The translations under genes and the position numbers were made by a program. From Gari tellinella (taxonomy: Eukaryota; Mollusca; Bivalvia; Cardiida; Psammobiidae): a stretch of 64,000 bases of DNA. Location of the stretch: assembly GCA_922989275.2 (NCBI GenBank), contig OV277868.1:55178216-55242215 (forward strand), in the 5' to 3' direction. Shown one piece after another: positions 11,293 through 23,137 of this stretch. A model generated the notes under the pieces. That model was not told the origin of the DNA and searched no databases. It was given only the letters and a program-made list of their open reading frames with translations. Position 1 is the first letter of the stretch, and every line of letters starts with the position of its first letter.

Positions 11293-11736
11293 ATGATATC
11301 TTACACTGTCAAGATACGTAATTCTGATTTAACGTTCATTTATATACGTTGAGAATTTCTGAGTTGCCTTTCTTGTAAAACCTTAACAGTCTACTACAAG
11401 TTTACATGTATCTTGCAAACGGGATATATCCTGATCAGAGGTTTTGTTTCGATCGATTCTATTTGCATTAAGCTGGATAAATTCTAACAAAGCTATACTT
11501 CTTTACTACCTACTGATGGTGCGTGCCTTTCAATAACAGTTTGTTTTAAAATTTTGCGTTATTTGACTTCTAATGGACAATTCTAGATCCCAATTTAGAT
11601 GCAGTCCGTTTAAGTAAATGAAAATAGGATTAATATTAACATTACCATAATTTTGCTAAATGACAGACAGAGCAGACGCAGATCAGACGGTTCCTATAAG
11701 ATCTCATTTGGTCTGTTTTTCGTCAGTGTACACTAC
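11293..11736. other. Unannotated spacer
   Basis: AT-rich, with no gene, hairpin or repeat that I can support. Confidence 0.4.
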
Positions 11737-12790
11737 TTAAGGTGGTTCGCGGGTCAGCTTATTCTGTGTCAGAATTCTTTGAAACCTTGATTAAATTGAA
11801 ATATACCATATGGAGAGTGAAAAATCGTTAAAATAAAAAAAAGTTACAGTGCCGTTTTTTCTGACAGGACTTTTTGTCAAGAAAAGCTCCTTTTTTAATA
11901 AACAGGAATATTTTCTTTATAGAATGATATAACTCAATAATTTCTGTACATTCAAGTAAACTGTACATGGACTATAAGATATTGGGCAAACAAAAGTATT
12001 TCATGACATATTTTCTGGAGATATCAATGTTTTAAAAAAGTCAAATTCTCAAATTCTCAAATTACAAAAAATCTAGCTGTTTAACATACACTAATTTTAC
12101 TCTTATTAGATAGAAATAACTTAATTCTACTAGTCACAAAAATTTAATGAAAATCTACAGTAGAATTTTCATTTTTTACATGATTTCCTGAAATTCTGAC
12201 AAAATCTTAACACAAAACGAGTAACCTCGCTTGAGTTCAACTTTAAAATGCCGTCAGCTCTAAATAATACCATAAGTCAAACCTGTAATAAGGGACCATT
12301 GAATACGGTAGCCTGTAGATCTTTAAAGGCAAGTGACTGCTTAATGCATAACAAAAGTAATGCATAAAAGCTCCTTTAGGATCTATCTTTTAGCATTACT
12401 TTTGTCCTGTGTTAAGCTGCCATCTGTTATATATGCTATAAATCCTCACAAATATAGCTGTCACTTGACTATACTTGCATCTGATATTATTCATTATTAA
12501 TAGACTAAACATAGCCTGTCCTTTGATCACTGCGTTATGAATTGACTAGTCACTAAAATCGGACAATTTGTTAAAAAAAAAAGTTTTGAAGCGAGTGGGA
12601 ATCGAACCTAGAACATATGGATTGCAAGTCAATCACCGTATCAACTGCGCTAACAGAGACGACACTGAAGCAGATCAAACTTTTCTTTATCTAAATTTTC
12701 TACTATAAGCATGTGCCGCAAAGATCAGGTGAAAGTCATCAGCATTTCCGGAACTCGAGATGCGGGCCGCCCGCTGTCGAACCACCTTAA
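11737..12790 (+). mobile_element. Family H element with TTAA flanks, copy 1
   Basis: TTAA-GGTGGTTCG at the left and CGAACCACC-TTAA at the right. The second copy (37640-38717, inverted) also has TTAA at each end with different outer bases, which suggests a TTAA target duplication. No transposase is seen. It carries a tRNA-like segment and an internal hairpin (about 12330-12435) with a GTGACTGCTTAATGCA...TTAAGCTGCCATCTG collar. Confidence 0.75.
12590..12658 (-). repeat. tRNA-like segment inside family H, copy 1
   Basis: On the minus strand TTAGCGCAGTTGATACGGTG is an A-box/D-arm-like stretch. The anticodon arm could present CTTGCAA (anticodon TGC, Ala-like) with one mismatch. The B box is AGGTTCGATTCC. 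The acceptor ends do not pair well, so it is derived from a tRNA rather than a functional gene. Confidence 0.5.
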
Positions 12791-12857
12791 GGGGTTATAT
12801 ATCAAATAATTCAAGTAATGTACAAACATCCATACATTTTATTTGCAATCGTCAACA

Positions 12858-13095
12858 TACAGTGAAGTAAACGTTATTCTTTCCCAATAAACGCGTTTAC
12901 GCTAAAATACAAACAGTTTGGAGCCAGATCAGATGCCGGGTAACCCGGCGTCTGATCAAGCTCGAAACTGTTTGCAACTCAGATTAAAATGGATAGTCAT
13001 AATTGTCGAAAAAATGTCATTTTCTCCATTTTACTGCGATGCGTTTGCGTTTCGTTTGCGTTTAATCAGGAGAGAATAACGCATTCTCCAATGTA
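12858..13095. mobile_element. Core A element, TACAGTGGAGAA shell
   Basis: Ends TACAGTGAAGTAAACGTTAT and AATAACGCATTCTCCAATGTA. The core 12910-12974 runs CAAACAGTTTGGAGCCAGAT to a near-complement. Subterminal GTTTACGC/GCGTTTGCG motifs are typical of this shell (see 35014, 36724, 57194). Confidence 0.65.
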
Positions 13096-13610
13096 TAAGT
13101 GACATTACATATGCTACCATATCCTAGGATACATGAATTATTTCTTCTGTTTCCCATTCATCACTGTTTAAAAATTGACTTCAGTGAAAGAATGATTTGG
13201 ATTTGGATGTGTTATTATTTTACGTCGCTTTATAACAGTATTTTAGCGACATCCAGCTAATTACAGGTGGACGAAGACCTCAGACACCCTTCATGCTCAA
13301 AACAAGAATACATGTAATGCCAGAATAAATTTAATGCGAAAACAGACGTATCTCTGAAGTAATATAGTTAATGGTAAGCTTTTAAGGGCAATATTCATAA
13401 AAGCCTATCGTAATTGATACACAAATCAATAAAACTCGGAGAAGTGCAATTACAACAGCTATATAAACGAGATGAAATCATCATTATAGTAGCCACGTAT
13501 TCATGTATGACTATTGTATAAGGCTCTCTTCAGCGTTTTTATCTATGTAACATTTGTATGTGTTACTACATTTGATTACATGTTCGTAGTTCGAAAGGTA
13601 TACTTTATTG
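13096..13610. other. Unannotated spacer
   Basis: No gene or clear repeat is seen. Confidence 0.4.
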
Positions 13611-13611
13611 A

Positions 13612-13863
13612 TATACTGTTAAACCGGTTTTATTCGCGAGAATATAATTTACGCGTCAATTCGCGAATGTATCTAGTTTTGACAATAGGTGACTTCTTAA
13701 AGCAGGTTGAAAGTAAAGCAGAATGTGCCTTAAGGCACATTCTGCTTTACTTTCAACCTGCTTTAAGCTACCACCTGCTAGAAATATGGCATGATGTCGC
13801 GAATTAATACAAAATCGGATTACGCGAAATATTCTTGACGCGAAAAATACCTGTTTTACAGTA
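13612..13863. mobile_element. Core B hairpin in a TTTATTCGCG shell
   Basis: The shell ends (ACTGTTAAACCGGTTTTATT and AAAAATACCTGTTTTACAGT) are imperfectly inverted, with TTCGCGA motifs inside. The core at 13696-13767 is a perfect 72-bp palindrome: CTTAAAGCAGGTTGAAAGTA ... TACTTTCAACCTGCTTTAAG, apex TGTGCCTTAAGGCACA. Confidence 0.75.
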
Positions 13864-14348
13864 ATAAAACAGCTGTGATATATGACAACGGTTATCACAC
13901 AATTCAGACGTTATGGACTTCATATTTACCTAAAATAATATTCGTGAATACGGGGGCAAAGACGTGATTCTTTTTCTATTAGTCGTAAACGCAACACTAC
14001 TTGTATACTCGTATTTGCACGTTGTTGTGCAATCAAAACTGCTTGGTTAGAAAGGCTGTTTGTGTGAAACTTGTTGCCTGTTAGATTGGCACTTTCCTGG
14101 AGGTAAGCGTTTTAATTAAAATACAATTTGTTTGATCTATGTTGACTTCTTTAAAAACAAAGTATTAAAACAAATGTCCGATTGTTCTGATCTGTCCGAG
14201 CTATTTTTAGAACAGCTCATAATAATAAATAGATAACAGGGTTACATCGGATCTATAAAGTCGTACACTTTCCAACTTGAGATAAGCACGATCCTCGTGC
14301 AGCACGAGGCAGCTGAGCTAATTTTACTGATATGTTATTCATTTTCAA

Positions 14349-14512
14349 TAAACGTGTTTAAACCAGTTTATGCTAAAACTATTATGTCCATTGCAAACAT
14401 TGTAACCCGGCGTCTGACCAGGCTCCAACCTGTTTGCCACCCAGATTAAAAAGATAAAGTTAATTTTCTACAGTTTTGTGCATTGTGTTTGCGTTTATTC
14501 GGGAAATAATAA
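14349..14512. mobile_element. Degenerate core A element
   Basis: Only fragments remain: AATAAACGTGTTTAAACC, then GTAACCCGGCGTCTGACCAG and CCTGTTTGCC. It belongs to the TACAGTGGAGAA shell type. Confidence 0.45.
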
Positions 14513-14868
14513 TGTCTTCTCTACTGTACATTACGCACAATAAATACAGGTTTCCGTATCCCTGGTTGACTGTACGGAAATCAACGAGTACGGTGATCAT
14601 CCCTTTTAAAATCTTAGAATATTCCAATTCTAAAATAACACCGATAGGACAGAAGAAAACACGAATATATTCTTGATATGAATCAATAACAAGGTCAACT
14701 CAGATAATTCCAGTTTTGAAATTTAGTCTAGTGCATATTTATTGTTTAGGGCTGAGCTTAAAATATATTGCAAAACAAATAACAATGGAAAACCTGACCA
14801 TGATTATTGAGTAGAAAAATCGATGGCCGTCGATGGTCATCGATTGCGAGTTGGCTACCGGTCTGAAA

Positions 14869-15107
14869 AACAGTGGAGAAAAACGTAACTATTGCGTTTA
14901 AACGCGAACGCATCGCAATGAAATATATAGAAAATGACAAAATTTTGACAATTCAGACAACCAGTTTTAATCTGAGTGGCAAACAGTTTGGAGCCTGATC
15001 AGACACCGGGTTACCCGGCGTCTGATCTGGCTCAAAACATTTGCAATGAATATAATAATTTAAGCGCAACCGGGGTTATTTGGAAGGAAAACATTATCCA
15101 TTCTGTA
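14869..15107. mobile_element. Core A element, TACAGTGGAGAA shell
   Basis: Starts ACAGTGGAGAAAAACGTAAC, with the core at 14980-15044 (GCAAACAGTTTGGAGCCTGA ... ACATTTGC). The right end ACATTATCCATTCTGTA is partly complementary to the left. Confidence 0.55.
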
Positions 15108-15186
15108 CTCTGCACGCTGCACACGGGGCACAAACTGCTAACCTAAACAGCAAACAATGGTAATTGAACACGCTGCAGAGGGCTCC

Positions 15187-16188
15187 TACAGCCGAGGGTC
15201 ATAAGTCTTTCCCCAAAACATGACGCCGATATCGGTACCGCATATGGCTGCGTTCGAAAAACTTAAATAGCGCCGCAATTTAGTTACTAGGAAGATTGAA
15301 ATTTTAACACCGTGAATTTCATGATAACACCGATAACTTCTTCGTGTTTTTGTAAACAAATACTATTGATTTGTTTTGATCGTCTGTTTCGTAACATATC
15401 AAGTGTGAAACGCAAGAAATTGACACACTAGTAGAAAAAACGCTATTCGTCATTTAAAGAAGGACTCTCAAAGTGCTCACAAAATGTCATGATTGGAAAA
15501 CATCGATAAATCTACCATTTCAAATTTAATAAAGAGTTTTCGAGAGCAAGCGAGCTCCGAATTTGAAGTCACGGAAAACCATACCGACTCCACCCCATAT
15601 GGCAAAGCATCTGTTGTGTTCAGAAGCTGTTTAACCTATGACGGAACTGGAACCCTGACACAAGTTGATGGTAATATCAATTCCGAGAAATATATTGAAA
15701 CTCTAGACACACATTTGTGGCCATTTATTGCTAAATAACTCTCAAATAAGCCCTACAGTGTCCATGGTGACTATGTTACTCAGCATAAATCTAGACTCAC
15801 CGTCAAATGGTAAAAGAACGATAATATCTCGACAATGGTTCGACCAGCCTAAAGCCCAGACCTAAATATAATAAAAAATGTGTGGACATCTTTGAAATCT
15901 AACTTGAGCAAGCGTGCAGTGAATATCAAAATCAAGGATAATCTTATCAGACATGTTCTTGGCATTTGGTATCGTTACAGTCAGGCCTATGTACACTCAC
16001 TTTACGAGAGTATTCCAAGAAAAATTCGGCATATTCTGAGCAAAAATGGGTCTATTTTAAAATACTGAAAGTTTCAGGTAAGTTGGATTTGCCGTTTTGA
16101 GTTGGTTGATGTTTAAAGTTTGCATGTGCTTAGAGTAGAGAACAAAACGGCAGCCATTTTGGGGAAAGACTTATGAGCCTCGGCTGTA
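15187..16188 (+). mobile_element. Tc1-like transposon, internally deleted
   Basis: Ends TACAGCCGAGGGTCATAAGT and ACTTATGAGCCTCGGCTGTA are inverted over about 32 bp through to CCCCAAAA/TTTTGGGG. TA flanks fit Tc1/mariner insertion. At about 1.0 kb it is shorter than an intact Tc1. Confidence 0.85.
15493..16068 (+). pseudogene. Tc1 transposase pseudogene
   Basis: Three pieces are in family order. First is the helix-turn-helix, with IDKSTISNLIKSFRE (about 15500-15545). Next is the central RNase H-like piece CLTYDGTGTLTQVDGNIN with YIETLDTHLWPFIA (15628-15735), reached without the usual intervening 100 or so residues, so an internal deletion is likely. Last is the C-terminal piece from about 15844: PA-stop-SPDLNIIKNVW then SLYESIPRKIRHILSKNG, ending at TAA 16066-16068. 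The family motif is PAQSPDLNxIENxW. Here Gln has become TAA (15850-15852) and the catalytic Glu of the DDE triad has become Lys (AAA 15874-15876). It has no usable ATG. Confidence 0.85.
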
Positions 16189-17090
16189 CATGATCCGTTT
16201 TATAAGATTAGTATTTGTACTGAACAAGTGTACTATTCACCGATACACTGTTGGTTTATGACGACCATATGTGTCGCTATGGATGAATTCATGACAAGAA
16301 TCGGCGGAACGTATTCTGTTCCTTTGGAAAGTTTGTAGATCTACCGTACTCATACATCAAATAATGAAATAACAATGATTAGAATATCCCAAATACACGC
16401 TTACGTTTAACTGAACGTGCATTTATAGTGTCGACCACACACAGTTGGAATTCCTTAAATCAGGATATTAGAAACATAACTACCATACAGTCTTTTAAGA
16501 CCGTACATGGAAGTAATATATGCTCAACAAAATAATTAAAGGGGCAAAATGTATCTTTTTCGAAAATGAAAACATTTTTTCAAATTAAAAGAGCGAATGT
16601 ATGTTAAGGTCCTTTAGTTTAAAAAAACAAAGAAACACAATACACTATTTGCAAAAACGGTCATGGTTGAACAAATTTAAGCGGACAGGTATCAAAAACC
16701 CGGTTTTCAACGTCTACTGGATTTTCAAACAATGTTGCTGTCGTTTCTTAAATGGTTCATTTTACAACGGTTTTCATTATATCGAGTGCATATTTTGTTT
16801 TAAAGCAATAGAAGATTGCGCATTGATTTAAAAAATGATAAATATGCCTTAAAGACGCCATCTGTGCGTTTGGCTATCTGCTAGATGGTCAGACCAACGT
16901 CATGAAGCGACAGAGCTTGACGTTAGCAAGGGCGTCGTCGAAAGGTTGTGGTAGTTGTACCTGGACACTGGGAAGGTAAATTGGAGACGAGGTCAAGGTC
17001 ATTTGACGGTCACACATCAAATACAGGACCGAATTGTGACTTATGGCATGACGTCAACGGCCAGTCCCCACCTTTACGCTTAATATCGCT
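16189..17090. other. Unannotated spacer
   Basis: AT-rich, with no supported feature. An open frame at 16601-16831 matches nothing I know. Confidence 0.4.
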
Positions 17091-17175
17091 TAGGCGCATT
17101 CTGCTTTACTTTCAACCTGCTTCAATTGGTAACATGTCTTCAAAACTAGAAACAGGCTATTTGGTAAAGGGTTAA
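17091..17175. repeat. Half of a core B element
   Basis: Begins at the hairpin centre (GCGCATTCTGCTTTACTTTC) and continues through the shell to AAAGGGTTAA. The left half is absent. Confidence 0.65.
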
Positions 17176-18390
17176 ACTACGATTTATTCCGTTGTAATCT
17201 AGACTCAGAGGATCTTCTAACCGATCACTTTTTAAACTCATATTTTTCGAAACAAGAAATGGCACACTGACGTAATCAGTTTTATATCAATATCTAGATT
17301 GAGTGTGCATTGAATCAAAGTATTGAATTTTTAGTCTCTCTCTACGTTACGTCACAACTCCAAATTCGACGATTTAGGTATTTTGCACGTGCGAAGCGTG
17401 TATGGGGACATTGGTAAATTTTGATTATTTGTTGGTCATCAATAGTCCTATTTTTTTTTTTTACAGAAAATCATTTAACATATCGAGAATGCGGATTGTA
17501 CTAATCACAAGAGCACTCGAAATGTTGTATTCACAGCCAACGTGAAAGACCACATAAACGTCATGGACGTTTTAGTTCCTGTGTGCCCTAAAATCGTTTA
17601 CAAAAGCTAAATATTAAACATCAATATCTTATTTCACCAACTGCAACGCATTTCAACATTGTGTTCGCCAATATCTGCTTGTTTTTGAGGCAATTTTGTC
17701 TGACCGGAAGTGTAGAGACTAACGTCATTAGCGCCTACAGGTGGAAAACTCACGTATACGGAATCTTTCATTTTGGTCATCACACACTCGCTCGTATGTT
17801 TCCACACGTCTACGGTGACTGCCCGCGCATGTCAGGACCGTCGAATATGTCAAAATAACGTAACGTTACTGCGTAAACGGCATCAACGCGAATCGTTTAA
17901 ATGCAAAATTTTAACTCGACGGCTCAATTTTCACCTTTTTTATTGATACATTAACCTTGCACGTCACTGAAGCCGTTTAGGTCGACATTCTTTCAGTTTT
18001 CTGTAAATGTCACGTAGCCACTGCTGACAGCTAGTGGCATTGTTGGTATTTTACGTATTATAAGAAAACAGACAAGGAGTTGCCTCAGTATTTTTATTTT
18101 AGTGCCAGTTACACAATATTCAATAAATACTTAGATAGTATTGTTTTCAAAGTAAGTCATATGGCACTAATGTCGCGTTGAAAGCTGGTAGCCCAACAGA
18201 CAAATGTCATTCATGACATTGCAACTTGTCATTTTAGAATTGGGTTACAATTTCATTCATATAATCCATAATTCGTGATCAAGTTTAATGAAACTTTTCT
18301 TCCTATTATAAAACATCTTCATCTCATGGAAAATACATTTTTGGGAATCCGGATGAACTGGTTTTTAGAGTAGCACCTTTATATCTGACT
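17176..18390. other. Unannotated spacer
   Basis: No gene or repeat family is recognised. Confidence 0.4.
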
Positions 18391-18663
18391 GATTGGCTAG
18401 AAGGTCCTCTGAGTGTAGTTGCAGAGCCATCATGTAGATGCGGAAGTCCTTGTGAGAATTCATTTAATTTTTCTTGAACGTCCCTTAAACACACAGAAAC
18501 GAAACATTATGCAAAATAACCTGTCTCATGTAAATCAAGTCACCTTAGACCTCCTCTTGTCTGGAGATGAATCGAAACCTCTTGACCTTTATATGCATAT
18601 TTTTCAGACATTCCATAAGTACATCCACGACACCACGCGATTCTCAACAAACACGCAACAATA
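18391..18663 (+). pseudogene. LINE 3' remnant (end of RT protein)
   Basis: One frame gives VVAEPSCRCGSPCENSFNF, which resembles the cysteine cluster at the C-terminus of many LINE ORF2 proteins. A second frame continues NNLSHVNQVTLDLLL and KYIHDTTRFSTNTQQ to TAA 18662-18664. A frameshift and an early TGA separate them. No upstream RT core is seen, so this looks like the tail of a 5'-truncated insertion. The family assignment rests on pattern only. Confidence 0.45.
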
Positions 18664-18810
18664 AGTTTATGCTGTTTTTATATATATACTCAGAAAAAAT
18701 AGAAACTTTACATGGGGTTCTAATGCGTATAATTTTGTCGACAAACACAATTTTGCAGAAAGCTTTGGATCAATGTTTACACGTGACAGTAATTACTTTA
18801 TTAGTTATAC

Positions 18811-18937
18811 AGTTTCTTCACAGTGTACATGAGGATTTCTTCCCGGCTGAGGAAAATCATGTTGCCCGAGCCGTTAGGCGAGGGTTACATGATTTTACCA
18901 GCCGGGAAGAAATCCTCATGTACACTGTGAAGAAACT
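18811..18937. repeat. Long hairpin
   Basis: AGTTTCTTCACAGTGTACAT and its complement ending at 18937 flank a loop whose neck is CCCGGCTGAGGAAAATCATG / CATGATTTTACCAGCCGGG. A long open frame (18567-19370) runs through it and is probably accidental. Confidence 0.75.
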
Positions 18938-19317
18938 TTATAACGAATTTATTATAGTGCAAAGTTTTCACTGTTCAAACGAAATATTCCGGAATTTGTC
19001 GTGTACAGCGCTCATAATAAACTATAACAAAATCGCGCCAAAGCAGATAACGTTGAGCGTAAATGACGTCATGTCGTCACGTCTGATGGTTGTTATTCAA
19101 AAGAAAAATGGGCATACTCGGCATACTTCGAAGTCAAACTTTCCCAGAAATAATGCGACTGTTGAAAGATCCAAACACCGATTGGTTCTTAGCCGAAATG
19201 GACTAAAAACGGAGGATGCACGATTGAATGCACTCAATCCTGTCGAGCAATCGGCCTTCTTATTTTCTGCAAATCAAGACTCAGGGACCTGTCAGCCAAT
19301 GAAAACAGCTGCATTTC

Positions 19318-19347
19318 CATGTACCCTGTCAGCTCACAGGGTACATG
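19318..19347. repeat. Short palindrome
   Basis: CATGTACCCTGT-CAGCTC-ACAGGGTACATG: a 12-bp stem with a 6-base loop. Confidence 0.7.
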
Positions 19348-19597
19348 GGATTATGTCTAGGGCTCGTTGACCAATGAAAAGTAAGGAATTCACTTTGCAG
19401 TATAATAAATATTCTTTTGTTGTACCTCATATATTCTATGTTATGTAGAATTCGAGAAAATAAAGTTCTGTTCTGTTCTACAATTCTCGACAATGTTGAT
19501 GAAAACAATTCCAAAAACCACGTCGTAATTTGACGTCAAAATGCATAGGGGTCGATTTCAAAATTCGCAGAGATGTAAGTTGTACGCAAGATGTGTT

Positions 19598-20832
19598 TAC
19601 CGTATAAGTGTTTTTTTACGCGAGACGCAAATTTAGCGATTCTACCGAAAATGAATTTTTAGCGTATTCATTTTTCGCGTAAGCGTATTGCAAATCTATT
19701 TTTCGCGGATATGATATCAAAATCGATTTCATTTTACCGTTTTTGGTTGTGTCTTGTCAATAAATCCTCATAAGTAAATGGTGCATTCAAAACTAAGGGA
19801 AGTAACTATTTTTCATCATGACGGATATCTATCCTCCCTTCATAAAGTATTTGGCACACTTGTTTACAACAATATGATCGGATACAATTTCCGTCTTCCC
19901 TCCGTAAATGAACTATTAAAGCGGCAGAAAGTCACCATTGGATCCAGATGAGATGCCGAGTAAATTGATGTCCCTAAAGGATCCAAACGTTTTCACACTA
20001 AGTTTACCCGTATATACGTGTAAACAATGGAGAAACGCCGCAGGCAGACGAGCGGTCAATTGCGAGTGAAAATCGTAAGTCAAACTGTAAAAGCGATTAA
20101 CCCTTTGTCTGCCGATGGCGACTTGATTGGCATTTTCAAACAGGTTGAGTATAGAAAATACGCAGAGTACAACGAGAAATCTGGATCCAAATTGTTTGAC
20201 ATTCGTCTTTAGATCTCTTTAATGGAAAATGCATAAATTTGAAGGTGTATACATGTCTGGTCCCAATTACATGTATTGACGAGCTTTTGGGTTCTTTTCA
20301 CAAGTTTATACTCAGGTCTCATCTGGGTCCAAACTTCGATATTTGCAAAAGTAATCACACATGAAAAGGTAACAGTACCCGAGGACACTCGATTAAAGTA
20401 CCAGAATATTCTGTTTTATATAGCCGTCTCTGTATTACGTCAACAAGCATGCCGACCGGAAAAAGAACACGGGAACGAAGAAATGGTGTTTTGTTTTATG
20501 ACATAAGCCATTCTGTGTTTTTGTTTTGTTTTTGAATTCTAGTTGAGCACAGGCTGGAGTTGTGATTAATCTTGACCTAGACTATCAGGCAATGCACTGA
20601 TACCAGTATTTATACATATTATGTAAATCATGAAGAGAAGTTTAGATGACAAACTGCCTCGAGTGGACCACGGATTTATAAAAAGACCTGTATATTTCCT
20701 TGAGTGGACTTTGCTGTCGAAAATGAATTATAAAAAGCTAGGAATATTTGGCGGATTATATTTACGCGAGTTTGATACACACGCGAAAATAGCGAAAACT
20801 TCCTTCTCGCGAAAAACCCCACTTATACGGTA
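19598..20832. mobile_element. Possible TIR element, 1.2 kb
   Basis: TACCGTATAAGTG with TTTTTTTACGCGAG at the left is matched by the complement of CTCGCGAAAAACCCCACTTA plus TACGGTA at the right. Several CGCGA motifs lie inside both ends. It has no transposase and includes a worn core A copy near 20098-20330. Its right end abuts the truncated RT fragment at 20833. Confidence 0.4.
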
Positions 20833-21097
20833 GTATCTAATATAAATTTGTAAGATCTGATGGATTTCCAAAATTGTATATGCTGTCTTAATCTATTTTT
20901 CATAATAACCTTTTTCTGACCTTGTTTGTAAACAAAAAACTTATCTGTAAACCGATTGGAATCATATTCATCATAAGAATACCCTTCTTTAATATCTAGA
21001 TCTATACTCTCTGACACATTGACATATGACCGTCTTTCTTCACTTCTGATTCGGGATTTCATACTGCTGGCTGCTTCTTGTATAAGGGCACCTTCTT
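20833..21097 (-). pseudogene. Retroelement RT N-terminal fragment
   Basis: The minus strand reads GALIQEAASSMKSRIRSEER, then ESIDLDIKEGYSYDEYDSN and KNRLRQHIQFWKSI, ending at FILDT where the neighbouring element begins. From memory of related animal retroelements, a charged SRIRSEERRSY block followed by a RLRxxxxFW motif leads into the RT of DIRS-like (tyrosine-recombinase type) elements. A good 3' splice site (CTGTATATTTCAG) lies just upstream at 21098. The RT core is missing, so it is truncated. The family call is tentative. Confidence 0.45.
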
Positions 21098-21592
21098 CTG
21101 AAATATACAGATAAACGCAAGACAAACATAAAGCAAAGTGAATATGGAAGCCCGCCTTGGTACGGTCAGTAGCAATCAATAATTAATTATAAATCAATTA
21201 TTAAAAACCACTGGGGGGTTAAACCTGGGTTTAGGGGCGTCCAACTTCACTTTTATCTCCTTTATTTACCTACAAAGACGAACAGTGCACATACAATATA
21301 AACACTGTTCCTCAACCTTTCAACCAAAAAGACCGCCAACACAGCAAGTAAATACATGTAAAACATCTAACAAAAATTCTATGACAAGAAGATAATTAGT
21401 AATACGGGAAAGAATTTAACATTCAAGCCCGTGTTAAAAAAACCCACTATGGCAAAGGTCAAAGTGTACTCAAGCGACTAGTCCGTAGTCACGAGTAATT
21501 GTAAGACATGGATGGGTTCAGGGTACGATAGAGAGGGAGAGAAAAAAACAAAGCACGAAAATCCGACATAACTCTCCCGGTTATGGACGGCT
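21098..21592. other. Spacer between two retroelement fragments
   Basis: No coding is recognised. On the minus strand it ends at the splice-acceptor-like sequence of the next fragment. Confidence 0.4.
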
Positions 21593-22297
21593 TTAGAGAT
21601 ACATCATCATGTAGTGCTTAGCCCTGTCTGTCGTCGCACAACCAAAGAGGAAAGCATAGTTATCAATTGTAGATTGATCGATAACCAAACGTGAAGTGCG
21701 CAGCATTATATTTGGATCATAATCTTTTTTGAGGCAATATCTAATACGTTTCACAAACAGGTTTTGAAAATGCATATGTCCAAGAATCTTACGAAGTCTG
21801 TAAATTACATCACCATAAAACTCCGGATGTGAAATACCTTGCCGCAGAAAAGACTTTAAGTTACATTTATACTTGTTAATGAGAGGAAGATTGCTATAAA
21901 ATAATTTAGAAAATGTTTTACGAAGTAATGAAATCTGTACCCCTGTTTAAGAAGCTTTTCAGTAATTGTTTTATTACCAATGTGGAAGTCCTCAACAGAG
22001 GTACTGGCCCTAGCAAAACGAATATATTGTGAAATATAAACCCTGTAAGATGTAGAACAGGGAACATCGCCATCTAGATGAGGATAATTTACAATACTAA
22101 AATAAAAATCATCTCGTTTACCGTAAATCTTAGAAGAAACAATTCCGTTATTTATTAAAAGATCCAAATCTAAAAATGGTGCCGACAAATTTGACTCGTT
22201 TGTTTTATTAAGGCGTAGTTCTTTTGGGTAAATAAAAGGAAACAACGTATCAAAAAATGGGTTGTCTATATCAAAAACATCAATTAAAGACTTCGAT
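21593..22297 (-). pseudogene. Penelope-like RT C-terminal fragment
   Basis: It reads minus-strand FIYPKELRLNKTNES, SAPFLDLDLLINNGIVSSKI, YGKRDDFYFSIVNYPHLDGD and RVYISQYIRFARAST. After a one-base shift near 21920 it continues RKTFSKLFYSNLPL, FLRQGISHPEFYGD and TSRLVIDQSTIDNY, stopping at 21593-21595. The series of APFLDL, KRDDFxFxIVNxPxLDGDVP, SYxVYISQxIRFAR and LLKQGYRxH is a conserved thumb/C-terminal block of an RT family widespread in aquatic invertebrates, which I think is Penelope-like. The catalytic palm is absent, so the fragment is 5' truncated. Confidence 0.65.
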
Positions 22298-22677
22298 CAT
22301 ATCTGCCTGTGTATCAGGTGACTCTCCCCAGGCAAAGCAGGTTCCTGGCTGACAGGTTCCGCTTGCTCGGAAAATACCGAGGTTTGAATCCCCTATGCCG
22401 CTGAAACGGTGGCACTAAACCTAAAGGACCAGGGGCACCCCGCACAAGCTCCATAGTAATGCTGTTAGTGAACCCATAAGTAGCGGAAGCCCTGGACTTG
22501 GGCTAGGGCTTCTGGTGTAACTTCCGCTTGCGGGCGTCCGTGACTCCGCCCTGTTGATACGTGACTCGTCTTCAGAGTCGCTTGCAAGAGGGTGGGTCTC
22601 ATACTGCCGCACCTTCCCCACCTCTTCACTGCTGTCGGCAATTCTAATATGCTTGTTTCTAATATGCAATTTACCAC
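22298..22677 (-). pseudogene. Gag-like retroelement fragment
   Basis: Minus-strand HIRIADSSEEVGKVRQYETH followed by PLASDSEDESRINRAESR resembles the ADSSExGWxVVxEYExxPLADDSDDEKRIxRAE region ahead of a zinc knuckle in DIRS-like invertebrate retroelements (recalled pattern, not searched). GC content is higher than in the flanks. It may be the upstream part of the element whose RT start lies at 20833-21097. A GAGGTTTGAATCCCC B-box-like string occurs at about 22379-22393. Confidence 0.45.
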
Positions 22678-22885
22678 ATACCAGGACCTCCTTGCAGTAG
22701 TCGATGTTTGCCGTTATTAATAGCCCAGAGACCTTGCTTTAAAATGTCCTCAATTTCTGTATTGAATAAATACCACGTCTTGTCCCCACTGTAGCGCGCA
22801 CTAATTTCTTATTCAGTCTTTAACATTTTGACTTCTCTAAATGTAAGGGAATTACATGTACCCTGAACCTCATCCTTCAAAGAGT

Positions 22886-23137
22886 TTAACCCTTTCCCTT
22901 ATAGAAGCGACTTTTAGCGCATTTAATTTATTCCTCCGCCGAAGAAAATAGTTCCAGTTTATACTCTCATGAACAATTAACATTACACATATTTTATATT
23001 GCCTAACAGATTTTAGATTAAAGCAGGCTAAAAGTAAAGCAGAATGTGCCTTAAGGCACATTCTGCTTTACTTTCAACCTGCTTTAAGTGGTCACATGTC
23101 TTCAAAACTAGAAACAGCCTATGAGGTAAAGGGTTAA
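22886..23137. mobile_element. Core B element, TTAACCC shell
   Basis: Ends TTAACCCTTTCCC and AAAGGGTTAA. Core 23018-23087 has apex TGTGCCTTAAGGCACA. Shell motifs ATTTATTCCTCCGCCGAAGA and TCTTCAAAACTAGAAACAGC recur in the other copies. Confidence 0.8.

Noticed and set aside
10800..11294. 164-codon minus-strand frame with a 14-residue repeat
   Set aside because: It follows directly from a 42-bp minisatellite. Its start is not conserved and a second frame shows the same effect.
18567..19370. 267-codon plus-strand frame
   Set aside because: It runs through both arms of a 127-bp hairpin, overlaps a LINE tail in another frame and has no recognisable domain.
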